From the NCBI GenBank assembly GCA_916700875.1, contig CAKAKS010000039.1, positions 15,101,139 to 15,165,138 on the forward strand: a stretch of DNA of 64,000 nucleotides, given 5' to 3'. A program made the position numbers and the translations under genes. Below, one piece after another: positions 37,631 through 48,640 of the stretch. Each line of letters begins with the position of its first letter. The stretch's first letter is position 1. This DNA comes from Sebastes aleutianus. Lineage: Eukaryota; Chordata; Actinopteri; Perciformes; Sebastidae. The notes below the pieces were generated by a model. The model was given only the letters and a program-made list of their open reading frames with translations. It made no database searches and was not told the origin of the DNA.

Positions 37631-39796
37631 TCAAGTATTAAACAGCTTCTCACCTGTGTGGGTTCTCATGTGGACTTTCAAAACATTATTAAATTTAAAA
37701 TCTTTCCCACATGTTTTGCAAGTATACGGCTTCTCATCTGTGTGGATTTTCATATGCCTCGTCAATACCATAGCTTCCCAGAATCTTTTCCCGCAGGCTT
37801 TGCAAAGATAAGGCTTCTCACCTGTGTGGGTTCTCATGTGGGCACTCAATGAATTGTTACGAGTGAAAGCTTTCCCACATGTTTTGCAAGTATACGGCTT
37901 CTCACCTGTGTGGGTTCTCATGTGGGCTTTCAAGTTACCGAGCCATCTGAAATCTTTCCCACATGTTTTGCAAGTATACGGCTTCTCACCTGTGTGGATT
38001 TTCATATGCCTCGTCAATACTATAGCTTCCCAGAATCTTTTCCCGCAGGCTTTGCAAAGATAAGGCTTCTCACCTGTGTGGGTTCTCATGTGGGCACTCA
38101 ATGAATTGTTACGAGTGAAAGCTTTCCCACATGTTTTGCAAGTATACGGCTTCTCACCTGTGTGGATTCTCATGTGGGCACTCAATGAATCGTTACGAGT
38201 GAAAGCTTTCCCACATGTTTTGCAAGTATACGGCTTCTCACCTGTGTGGATTTTCACGTGGTGTTTCAAGTCACAGAGCCATCTGAAATTTTTCCCACAT
38301 GTTTTGCAAGTATACGGCTTCTCACCTGTGTGGATTTTCATATGCCTCATCAATACTATAGCTTCACAGAATCTTTTCCCGCAGGCTTTGCAAAGATAAG
38401 GCTTCTCACCTGTGTGGGTTCTCATGTGGGCACTCAATGACTTGTTACGAGTGAAAGCTTTCCCACATGTTTTGCAAGTATACGGCTTCTCACCTGTGTG
38501 GATTCTCATGTGGGCACTCAATGAATTGTTACGAGTGAAAGCTTTCCCACATGTTTTGCAAGTATACGGCTTCTCACCTGTGTGGATTTTCACGTGGTCT
38601 TTCAAGTTACCGAGCCATCTGAAATCTTTCCCACATGTTTTGCAAGTATACGGCTTCTCACCTGTGTGGATTTTCATATGCCTTGTCAATTTTGTAGCTT
38701 CACAGAATCTTTTCCCGCAGGTTTTACAAAGGTATGGCTTCTCACCTGTGTGGATTCTCATGTGGGCACTCAATGAACTGTTACAAGTGAACGCTTTCTC
38801 ACATGTTTTGCAAGTATATGGCTTCTCACTTGTGTGAGTTCTCATGTGGACTTTCAAGTGACTGTTAATTTTGAAATCTTTCCCACATGTTTTGCATGTA
38901 TACAGCTTTGCACCTGTGTGGATTCTCATGTGGGCACTCAATGTAGTGTTACGAGTGAAATCTTTCCCACATGTTTTGCAAGAATATGGCCTCTCACCTG
39001 TGTGTATTATCAGATGTGCCTCTAATTGTGATTTATTCTTAAAAGCTTTCTCACACGTGTCACATTTGAAAGTCTTCTCACCTGTGTGAGTATTAGAGTG
39101 AATCTTTAACATAGTAGGGCTATATATATTGTTAGTGTGACTGTTGCTGTGGTGATGTTGGTTCTGTTGTTTTGACTCTGCATTTCTAGTTGATCCTGAG
39201 TCTCCAGGCTTGCCTCCTTTCTGATCTTGGCTCTCAGCTTCATGAGAGTTGTGAGAGAGGAGCTGCTGGTCACTGTTTGGTTCTGATACTACAGAGCTTT
39301 TAACTGAATTGTGGCTTAAAGGCTTTTCCTCCACCACACTCTGAGTTTCAGTGATGCTCAAGTCCAGAGTCTGATCTTCACTGTGGTCTGAAATGTAGCT
39401 TAAAGGCTTTTCCTCAAATGCACTCTGAATTTTTGTGATTCTCAAGTCCAGAGTCTGATCTTCACTGTGGTCACTTTCCTCATTAGTAGGAGTCAACATA
39501 AAGGCATCAGTCTCCTGCTTCAGTACAAGCTGCTCTCCCTCCTCACTGGTGCAGAGTTCCTCCTGTTCCTCTTTAATCTGTGGAGGCTCTGGGTCCTCTT
39601 GGTCCAGACTGGAGTTCCTCTCCTGAATACAGAGCTGCTGGTCAGCGAGAACCTCCTCCTCCTCCTCCTCCTCCTTACAGACATGTTGCTGTGGGAGCTC
39701 TGGAGGACAGAGAACAAAAGAAACAGGATGCTACTGTGATGAGAGAAAACAAAGACATCTGAGCAGAAAAATACAACGCGTTAGTCTTTAAACCAT

Positions 39797-39871
<75 letters not shown>

Positions 39872-40370
39872 TAACTTTATTGATCCTGAGGGAAATTCAA
39901 GTTCCCAGCATCACAGTTCCATAGTGCAAAACATGTTAGTAAAAAGGCAGTAAAAAAGTCAGTAGTGCAAAGTACAAAATATACCAGATATAAAAATACA
40001 AGGTGAAGAAAACTGTTAAAAATGAATATAGTGCAGGCCTGCACTATATTCATTTTTAACAGTCTCTTCTGCACTATATGGGTAACTCCAGTAGCTTAGT
40101 CTATGAAAGTGCACTGTGTGCATTATTATTGTTATATGATCCTCTATGAGTCAGACTCCTCTGTTAGCTTTTAAAGAACCATTGAAGGTTTTACTCACCT
40201 AGTCTGTTTAACTGTATTTCAGGTTTCCAAACGACATCCAGCAGTCTGCGCTGACGATCAATCTCTTCCTCGTACTCGACGATAGTTGTTTCATAAACTC
40301 TGAATATCTCTTCAGCAGCAGCAGTTAGTCGCTCGTTGACAAACTCTCTCAACTTCTGAACTGCAGACAT
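37631..40370 (-). CDS. C2H2 zinc-finger protein C (17 fingers, internally duplicated)
   Basis: Coding segments are 40199..40370 and 37631..39699, 746 aa, the largest in the cluster. It has the same N-terminal module, acidic spacer with two DHSEDQ blocks, then 17 fingers at about 265-740. Fingers 5-8, 9-12 and 13-15 follow a repeating order: EA(T/I)xLTRH type, RWLxxLKxH type, then two TRNxSLSAH types (one in the third round); fingers 16-17 begin another round. The blocks are 336 bp apart (252 bp for the shortened one). Some linkers are altered (TGAKL, TSEKP, TDEKP). It ends GEKLFNT. A poly(A) signal on minus is at 37468-37473. The long array should specify a long DNA site, though redundant helices suggest recent growth. 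Confidence 0.92.
37824..38776 (-). repeat. Tandem duplication of 4-finger blocks inside gene C
   Basis: Blocks encoding the finger order EA-LTRH, RWL-LKxH, TRN-SLSAH, TRN-SLSAH recur with starts 336 bp apart (for example 38076 and 38412) and one shorter step of 252 bp (37824 to 38076), equal to four and three 84-bp fingers. Confidence 0.85.
39797..40063. mobile_element. GATA-tailed LINE 3' end with 52-bp perfect palindrome in gene C intron
   Basis: A (GATA)n tract at 39797-39871 precedes antisense LINE tail sequence. At 40012-40063 the sequence is an exact palindrome centred on GCAGG/CCTGC, formed by the LINE tail sequence AATGAATATAGTGCAGG meeting its own reverse complement. Confidence 0.75.
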
Positions 40371-40456
40371 TGTTGTTTAATTAAAATAATTATCTGACCT
40401 ACAACTACAGTATCATCTCTCTGCTAGTTCAACACATACAAACGATGATGTTGTTT

Positions 40457-40463
40457 ACTTCCG
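40457..40463 (-). promoter_or_regulatory. ETS-like site upstream of gene C
   Basis: CGGAAGT on minus lies 87 bp upstream of the gene C start codon within the conserved 5' block. Confidence 0.4.
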
Positions 40464-40567
40464 ATGTGTGTCACATTGATGAGTTCCGACAGTGGAAGTG
40501 AGGGAGCATTTTTCATTCCGCTTTCAACTGAAGGCATTTTTATTAAAAACTAGTGTTTAACATCAAT

Positions 40568-41000
40568 AGCAAGGATGTTCATCCAGTGATTTGTTGCAAC
40601 AACGATTTGGAGTTGAAACCAATAAATGTGTATTTTGTGATGATACTGAAACTACCGATCATTTATTTGTTTTCATTGTATGTATTCTGGAGCTTTATGG
40701 TTTGATGATATACATGACTGGCTTTTCACAAAAGTTTCTCATCTGGGAAACTTCTCTCAAAAGGACGTTGTTTATGGTCTTGTCATGGACAACAACAAAG
40801 ATGACTTTCTGGTGAATAACATTCTCATTCTTGGAAGATTTTATTGCACAAATCCAAGTATATTAAAGTGAAACCTATAGGTTTAATGTGTTTCATTCTG
40901 AGTTTATTTCTTATATAAAAGCCCTTAAAGTCATGAAAAACAAAAATGCATTAAAACTTCTTTGTATAATAGAAGAATATGAATTACAGGTACAGTCCTA
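40568..41000 (+). mobile_element. L1-like LINE fragment, unit C/D
   Basis: Third plus-strand copy of the co-duplicated LINE fragment, encoding NKCVFCDDTETTDHLF and, after the same frame break, NNILILGRFYC. It lies upstream of and antisense to gene C. Confidence 0.75.
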
Positions 41001-41357
41001 GCCCTTAATTTAATTTATTCGTATTTTCATGTATCATTTTACATGAACCCCGACAGGGTGAGCAGGACCCCGTCATGAAGCGGAGGGGTCAGGAATCACC
41101 CTGAAAGGATTCATTTCGCAAAAATGACCGTCTCACTGTGCATTATCCTGCTTATTACACAGCTACTTTCAAAAGAAATCAATAACTTGAACCAAATTTT
41201 GGTTTAAAAATGATTTTATTGCTTCCACTAATAAAAATTGTCATCTCACTGTGAACAGAGATCAGAACTGCGTCCGTAGCAACGATCTGATATCCATAGC
41301 AACAGTCTGCTATGAAGAAATAACAGACCGTAGAATGCCATAGTTGACCAATCAGAA

Positions 41358-42851
41358 TCAAGTATTCAACGGCTTCTCACCTGTGTGGGTTCTCATGTGG
41401 ACTTTCAAAACATTACTAAATTTAAAATCTTTCCCACATGTTTTGCAAGTATACGGCTTCTCATCTGTGTGGATTCTCATATGCCTCGTCAATACCATAG
41501 CTTCACAGAATCTTTTCCCGCAGGCTTTGCAAAGATAAGGCTTCTCAATGGTGTGGTTTCTCATGTGGCCATTCAAGTTACTACTGCTTTTGAAATCTTT
41601 CCCACATGTTTTGCAAGTATACGGCTTCTCACCTGTGTGGATTCTCATGTGGACTTTCAAGACATTATTAAATTTAAAATCTTTCCCACATGTTTTGCAA
41701 GTATACGCCTTCTCACCTGTGTGGATTTTCATGTGGTCTTTCAAGTTACTGATACATCTGAAATCTTTCCCACATGTTTTACAAGTATACGGCTTCTCAC
41801 CTGTGTGGATTTTCATATGCCTTGTCAATTTTGTAGCTTCACAGTATCTTTTCCCGCAGGTTTTGCAAAGGTACGGCTTCTCACCTGTGTGGATTCTCAT
41901 GTGGGCACTCAATGAACTGTTACGAGTGAAAGCTTTCTCACATGTTTTGCATGTAAACGGCTTCTCACCTGTGTGAGTTCTCATGTGGGCTTTCAAGTTA
42001 CTGCTACTACTGAAGGTTCCCCCACATGTTTTGCAAGAATATGGCTTCTCACCTGTGTGTTTTATCAAATGTATCTGCAAATGTGATTTATACTTAAAAA
42101 CTTTCTCACACGTGTCACATTTGAAATAATTCTCACCTGTGTGAGTATTAGAGTGAATCTTTGACATAGTAGGGCTATATACATCGTTAGTGTGACTGTT
42201 GCTGTTGTGATGTTGGTTCTGTTGTTTTGACTCTGCATTTCTAGTTGATCCTGAGTCTCCAGGCTTGCCTCCTTTCTGATCTTGGCTCTCAGCTTCATGA
42301 GAGTTGTGAGAGAGGAGCTGCTGGTCACTGTTTGGTTCTGATACTACAGAGCTTTTAACTGAATTGTGGCTTAAAGGCTTTTCCTCCACCACACTCTGAG
42401 TTTCAGTGATGCTCAAGTCCAGAGTCTGATCTTCACTGTGGTCTGAAATGTAGCTTAAAGGCTTTTCCTCAAATGCACTCTGAATTTTTGTGATTCTCAA
42501 GTCCAGAGTCTGATCTTCACTGTGGTCACTTTCCTCATTAGTAGGAGTCAACATAAAGGCATCAGTCTCCTGCTTCAGTACAAGCTGCTCTCCCTCCTCA
42601 CTGGTGCAGAGTTCCTCCTGTTCCTCTTTAATCTGTGGAGGCTCTGGGTCCTCTTGATCCAGACTGGAGTTCCTCTCCTTAATACAGAGCTGCTGGTCAG
42701 CGAGAACCTCCTCATCCTCCTCCTCCTCCTTACAGACATGTTGCTGTGGGAGCTCTGGAGGACAGAGAACAAAAGAAACAGGATATTACTGTGATGAGAG
42801 AAAACAAAGACATCTGAGCAGAAAAATACAACGTGTTAGTCTTTAAACCAT

Positions 42852-42906
<55 letters not shown>

Positions 42907-43484
42907 CTTTATTGATCCCGAGGGAAATTTAAGTTTCCAGCATCACAGTTCAATAGTGCAAAACATGTTAGTAAAAAGGCAGTAAAAAAAGTTAGTAGTG
43001 CAAAGTACAAAATATACCAGATATAAAAATACAAGGTGAAGAAAACTGTTAAAAATGAATATAGTGCAGGGTAACAAGCTGTGATAAAGGATTATTAAAA
43101 AAAATGAATATAGTGCAGAAGAGACTGTTAAAAATGAATATAGTGCAGGCCTGCACTATATTCATTTTTAAAAGTCTCTTCTGCACTATATGGGTAACTC
43201 CAGTAGTTTAGTCTATGAAAGTGCACTGTGTGCATTATCATTATTATATGATGATCTTACATGACTCAGACTCCTCTGTTAGCTTTTAAAGACCATTGAA
43301 GGTTTTACTCACCTAGTCTGTTTAACTGTATTTCAGGTTTCCAAACGACATCCAGCAGTCTGCGCTGACGATCAATCTCTTCCTCGTACTCGACGATAGT
43401 TGTTTCATAAACTCTGAATATCTCTTCAGCAGCAGCAGTTAGTCGCTCGTTGACAAACTCTCTCAGACTCTGAACTGCAGACAT
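41358..43484 (-). CDS. C2H2 zinc-finger protein D (9 fingers), head-to-head with E
   Basis: Coding segments are 43313..43484 and 41358..42754, 522 aa. Exon 1 starts [10 protein letters not shown] as in gene A. The spacer has two DHSEDQ blocks (B, C, F subfamily). Nine fingers at about 265-517 start with [19 protein letters not shown] and include [61 protein letters not shown] and KFSNVLKVH types. The array is almost the same as that of gene E, which belongs to the other spacer subfamily. It ends GEKPLNT; a poly(A) signal on minus is at 41215-41220. The intron has a GATA-tailed LINE and an 84-bp near-palindrome (43108-43191). Its start codon is 187 bp from that of gene E on the other strand. 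Confidence 0.9.
42851..43191. mobile_element. GATA-tailed LINE 3' end with near-perfect palindrome in gene D intron
   Basis: A (GATA)n tract at 42851-42905 leads into antisense LINE tail. Positions 43108-43191 form an 84-bp palindrome with one mismatched pair, centred on GCAGG/CCTGC like the one in gene C. Confidence 0.75.
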
Positions 43485-43671
43485 TGTTGTTCAACACATA
43501 CCTCATACAGATGTTGTTTACTTCCGCTGGGTGTCACATTGATGAGGTTCCGACAGTGGAAGTGAGGGAGCTTTTCATTCCGCTTTCATCTGATGTAGCT
43601 CTCCACCGATTGAACTAGCAGAGAGATGATACTGTAGTTGTAGGTCAGATAAGTATTTTAATTAAACAACA
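43485..43671. promoter_or_regulatory. Shared 187-bp promoter region between divergent genes D and E
   Basis: Only 187 bp separate the start codons of D (minus) and E (plus). The region contains one conserved ETS-like site (ACTTCCG on plus, 43520-43526) and the CACATTGATGA block seen upstream of other units. The ETS site is 36 bp from D and 146 bp from E. The gene D side lacks the AT-rich block (TAATTACAACTGAG type) usually next to the start codon; that block is on the E side only. Bidirectional activity is inferred. Confidence 0.6.
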
Positions 43672-44150
43672 ATGTCTGCAGTTCAGAAGTTGAGAGAGTT
43701 TGTCAACGAGCGACTAACTGCTGCTGCTGAAGAGATATTCAGAGTTTATGAAACAACTATCGTCGAGTACGAGGAAGAGATTGATCGTCAGCGCAGACTG
43801 CTGGATGTCGTTTGGAAACCTGAAATACAGTTAAACAGATTAGGTGAGTAAAACCTTCAATGGTCTTTAAAAGCTAACAGAGGAGTCTGACTCATAGAGG
43901 ATCATAATGGTCGTTGCTAGGTGTGTTTCTACTTTGGACTGGACCGACAAACACAGAGGTCCTCTCCAGGAAGGGACAGAGCAAACTGTTCTTCCTGAGG
44001 AGGCTCAGGTCCTTCAACGTGTGCAATAGGCTGATGCAGATGTTTTACCAGTCTGTAGTAGCCAGTGTCCTCTTCTTTGCTGTGGCATGTTGGGGGGCAG
44101 TGGTGGCCGGCCAATATTCACACACAAAACAACATTACTACTACTACTAC

Positions 44151-44201
<51 letters not shown>

Positions 44202-46967
44202 AAATTATACAAATTGTCAATATTTGTGTGTTTTAAATATGGAATGCACCCAGTGTTATGTGTAATTGATTGTAATGTGACTATATTTTGTATTAATAAT
44301 CTGAATCTGTTAAGTAACTAAAGTTGTCAGATAAATGTATTGGAGTAAAAAGTCTAATATTTCCCTCTGAGATGTAGTGGAGTAGAAGTAGAAAGTAGCA
44401 GAACATGGAAATACTCAAGTAAAGTAGAAGTACCTCAAAATTGTATTTAAGTACTTAGTTACATTCCACCAATGAGTACATTTTATACTGTTGTGTTTTT
44501 CACAGTAAGAATTATTTACTCTTCCTGTTGGAATCAAATAATTGTTAATTATTTAACTGCAAAGTAGTAATGTGTTTTTGATAACTTCACTGTTTTTTTG
44601 CATTAAATCATACCGGGATAGTTGCTGAAATTGATTGGATGTGGCACAGCCCCACCAAGAAAAATTTCCACCAGCCTCCACTGTTTGGGGGGTAACACCA
44701 ACACAAGGGATGCCAACAAACTGAACAGGCTGGTGAGGAAGGCTAGCTCTGTGGTTGGATCTGAACTGGACGATCTGGAGGTGGTGGCAGAGGGGAGGAT
44801 GAGGAGGAAGCTGGACGCTATCCTGGAGAACCCCTCCCACCCCCTCCATGATGAGCTAGTCAAGATGTGGAGCACCTTCAGCCACAGACTCATCCCCCCT
44901 CGGCACAACACAAAGCGCCTGGGTCAGTCCTTCATGCTGGTAGCCATCAGGCTCCACAACCAAGACTGACCCCCATATGAGAACTATGAGGACTTTAAGA
45001 ACTTTAAACATGCACTATCTGCCTTTAAACCATGCACTATCTGCCTTTAAACCATGCACTATCTGCCTTTAAACCATGCACTATCTGCCTTTAAACCATG
45101 CACTATCTGCCTTTAAACCATGCACTATCTGCCTTTAAACCATGCACTATCTGCCTTTAAACCATGCACTATCTACCTTTAAACCATGCACTATCTGCCT
45201 TTAAACCATGCACTATCTGCCTTTAAACCATGCACTATCTGCCTTTAAACCATGCACTATCTGCCTTTAAACCATGCACTATCTGCCTTTAAACCATGCA
45301 CTATCTGCCTTTAAACATGCACTATCTGCCTTTAAACCATGCACTATCTGCCTTTAAACCATGCACTATCTGCCTTTAAACCATGCACTATCTGCCTTTA
45401 AACCATGCACTATCTGCCTTTAAACCATGCACTATCTGCCTTTAAACCATGCACTATCTACCTTTTAACACGCACTATCTGCAACCATCTTGGACTCTAA
45501 CCACTGGCGCACTTTACACTTACTTTACACTATACATCCTATATACCACTTTATAGACAGCACATATGTACATATTACATTTATTTATTTATATATATTA
45601 TTTATTTATTTCTCTCATCACAGTAATATCCTGTTTCTTTTGTTCTCTGTCCTCCAGAGCTCCCACAGCAACATGTCTGTAAGGAGGAGGAGGAGGAGGA
45701 GGTTCTCGCTGACCAGCATTTCTGTATTCAGGAGAGGATCTCCAGTCTGGACCAAGAGGACCCAGAGCCTCCACAGATTAAAGAGGAACAGGAGGAACTC
45801 TGCACCAGTGAGGAGGGAGAGCAGCTTGTACTGAAGCAGGAGACTGATGCCTTTATGTTGACTCCTACTTATGAGGAAAGTGACCACAGTGAAGATCAGA
45901 CTCTGGACTTTAGTATCGATGAAACTCAGTGTTGGGTGGAGGAAAAGCCTTTAAGCTACATTTCAGTTAAAAGCTCTGTAGTATCAGAACCAAACAGTGA
46001 CCAGCAGCTCCTCTTTCACAACTCTCATGAAGCTGAGAGCCAAGATCAGAAAGGAGGCAAGCCTGGAGACTCAGGATCAACTAGATATGCAGAGCCAAAA
46101 CAACAGAACCAACATCACAACAGCAACAGTCACACTAACAATATATGTAGCCCTACTATGTCAAAGATTCACTCTAATACTCACACAGGTGAGAATTATT
46201 TCAAATGTGACACGTGTGAGAAAGTTTTTAAGTATAAATCACATTTGCAGATACATTTGATAAAACACACAGGTGAGAAGCCATATTCTTGCAAAACATG
46301 TGGGGGAACCTTCAGTAGTAGCAGTAACTTGAAAGCCCACATGAGAACTCACACAGGTGAGAAGCCGTTTACATGCAAAACATGTGGGAACGATTTTAAA
46401 AGTAGAAGTAACTTGAACGTCCACATGAGAACTCACACAGGTGAGAAGCCGTTTACATGCAAAACATGTGAGAAAGCTTTCACTCGTAACAGTTCATTGA
46501 GTGCCCACATGAGAATCCACACAGGTGAGAAGCCGTACCTTTGCAAAACCTGCGGGAAAAGATACTGTGAAGCTACAAAATTGACAAGGCATATGAAAAT
46601 CCACACAGGTGAGAAGCCGTATACTTGTAAAACATGTGGGAAAGATTTCAGATGTATCAGTAACTTGAAAGACCACGTGAAAATCCACACAGGTGAGAAG
46701 GCGTATACTTGCAAAACATGTGGGAAAGATTTCAAAAGCAGTAGTAACTTGAATGGCCACATGAGAAACCACACCATTGAGAAGCCTTATCTTTGCAAAG
46801 CCTGCGGGAAAAGATTCTGTGAAGCTATGGTATTGACGAGGCATATGAGAATCCACACAGATGAGAAGCCGTATACTTGCAAAACATGTGGGAAAGATTT
46901 TAAATATAGTAATGTTTTGAAAGTCCACATGAGAACCCACACAGGTGAGAAGCCGTTGAATACTTGA
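43672..46967 (+). CDS. C2H2 zinc-finger protein E (9 fingers)
   Basis: Coding segments are 43672..43843 and 45658..46967, 493 aa. Exon 1 encodes [10 protein letters not shown] and the usual module. Exon 2 follows CTCCAG and has a short Glu run (KEEEEEEV), ADQHFCIQER where others have [10 protein letters not shown], and one DHSEDQ block with the TQCWVEEK variant shared with gene G. Nine fingers lie at about 236-488. Compared with D it has an extra KSRSNLNVH finger and lacks the KFNNVLKVH finger. It ends GEKPLNT. A poly(A) signal AATAAA is at 47105-47110. The 1.8-kb intron is the longest in the cluster because of a LINE insertion and minisatellite. Confidence 0.9.
43914..44980 (+). mobile_element. 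LINE reverse-transcriptase C-terminal remnant (L2/Rex1-like), interrupted
   Basis: The first part encodes LRRLRSFNVCNRLMQMFYQS and ACWGAVV, typical of the end of a non-LTR reverse transcriptase. The second part (44622-44969) continues with NKLNRLVRKASSVVGSELDD, HPLHDELVKMWSTFSHRL and LHNQD. A (TAA)n tract (about 44146-44200) and a hAT-like fragment (44320-44480) interrupt it. It sits in the gene E intron in the sense orientation. Confidence 0.7.
44320..44480 (-). mobile_element. hAT-like fragment nested in the LINE
   Basis: This contains the reverse complement of the sequence at about 51832-51980, including GAGTATTTCCATGTT, AGTACTTAAATACAATTTTG and the TGGTGGAA end. It is inserted within the LINE remnant of the gene E intron. 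Confidence 0.55.
45003..45484. repeat. 22-bp minisatellite in gene E intron
   Basis: About 21 near-identical head-to-tail copies of a 22-bp unit containing CATGCACTATCTGCCTTTAA. Variants are few (GCC to ACC, one copy one base or so shorter). The unit occurs in the LINE 3' region just before the array, so the array probably grew from it. Confidence 0.9.
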
Positions 46968-47334
46968 TTCTGATTGGTCAACTATGGCATTCTACGGTCT
47001 GTTATTTCTTCATAGCAGACTGTTGCTATGGAAATCAGATCGTTGCTATGGATGCTGTTCTGATCTCTGTTCACAGTGAGATGACAATTTTTATTAGTGG
47101 AAGCAATAAAATCATTTTTAAACCAAAATTTGGTTCAAGTTATTGATTTCTTTTGAAAGTAGCTGTGTAATAAGCAGGATAATGCACAGTGAGACGGTCA
47201 TTTTTGCGAAATGAATCCTTTCAGGGTGATTCATGACCCCTCCGCTTCATGACGGGGTCCTGCTCACCCTGTCGGGGTTCATGTAAAATGATACATGAAA
47301 ATACTAATAAATTAAATTAAGGGCTAGGGCTGTA

Positions 47335-47765
47335 CCTGTAATTCATATTCTTCTATTATACAAAGAAGTTTCAATGCATTTTTGTTTTTCATGACTTTAA
47401 GGGCTTTTATGTAAGAAATAAACTCAGAATGAAACACATTAAACCTATAGGTTTCACTTTAATATACTTGGATTTGTGCAACAAAATCTTCCAAGAATGA
47501 GAATGTTATTCACCAGAAAGTCATCTTTGTTATTATCCATGACAAGACCATAAACAATGTCCTTTTGAGAGAAGTTTCCCAGATGAGAAACTTTTGTGAA
47601 AAGCCAGTCATGTATATCATCAAACCATAAAGCTCCAGAATACATACAATGAAAACAAATAAATGATCAGTAGTTTCAGTATCATCACAAAATACACATT
47701 TATTGGTTTCAACTAAAAAAATCGTTGTTGCAACAAATCACTGGATGAACATCCTTGCTATTGAT
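47335..47765 (-). mobile_element. L1-like LINE fragment upstream of gene F
   Basis: Reverse-complement copy of the fragments at 33747, 36822 and 40568, still antisense to its adjacent zinc-finger gene (F is on plus). This shows the whole unit was inverted together. Confidence 0.75.
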
Positions 47766-47864
47766 GTTAAACACTAGTTTTTAATAAAAATGCCATCAGT
47801 TGAAAGCGGAATGAAGAAATCACCCTCTTCGTCCACTATCGGAACTCATCAATGTGACACACAT

Positions 47865-47871
47865 CGGAAGT
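47865..47871 (+). promoter_or_regulatory. ETS-like site upstream of gene F
   Basis: CGGAAGT lies 111 bp upstream of the gene F start codon in the conserved block. Confidence 0.4.
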
Positions 47872-47981
47872 AAACAACATCATCGTGTGTAGCTTTAATG
47901 TATGAGGTATGTGTTGAACTAGCAGAGAGATGATACTGTAGTTGTAGATTAGATAATTATTTCAGTTGTAATTAAACAACA

Positions 47982-48566
47982 ATGTCTGCAGTTCAGAAGT
48001 TGAGAGAGTTTGTCAACGAGCGACTAACTGCTGCTGCTGAAGAGATATTCAGAGTTTATGAAACAACTATCGTCGAGTACGAGGAAGAGATTGATCGTCA
48101 GCGCAGACTGCTGGATGTCGTTTGGAAACCTGAAATAAAGTTAAACAGACTAGGTGAGTAAAACCTTCAATGGTTCTTTAAAAGCTAACAGAGGAGTCTG
48201 ATTCATATAGGATCATATAACAATAATAATGCACACAGTGCACTTTCATAAGCTAAACTACTGGAGTTACCCATATAGTGCAGAAGAGACTTTTAAAAAT
48301 GAATATAGTGCAGAAGAGACTGTTAAAAATGAATATAGTGCAGGCCTGCACTATATTCATTTTTTTAAGAGTCGTGTATCACAGCTTGTTACCCTGCACT
48401 ATATTCAGTTTTAACAGTTTTCTTCATCTCCTTGTATTTTTATATCTGGTATATTTTTTTTGTACTTTGCACTACTGACTTTTTTTACTGCCTTTTTACT
48501 AACATGTTTTGCACTATGGAACTGTGATGCTGGAAACTTGAATTTCCCTCAGGATCAATAAAGTTA

Positions 48567-48640
<74 letters not shown>

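Noticed and set aside
43914..44153. Host gene in the gene E intron
   Set aside because: The residues (LRRLRSFNVC, FYQSVVASVLFF, ACWGA) are typical of a LINE reverse-transcriptase end, with interruptions and no start context.
45003..45484. CRISPR-like array
   Set aside because: The 22-bp units abut without spacers and lie in a vertebrate intron; it is a minisatellite.
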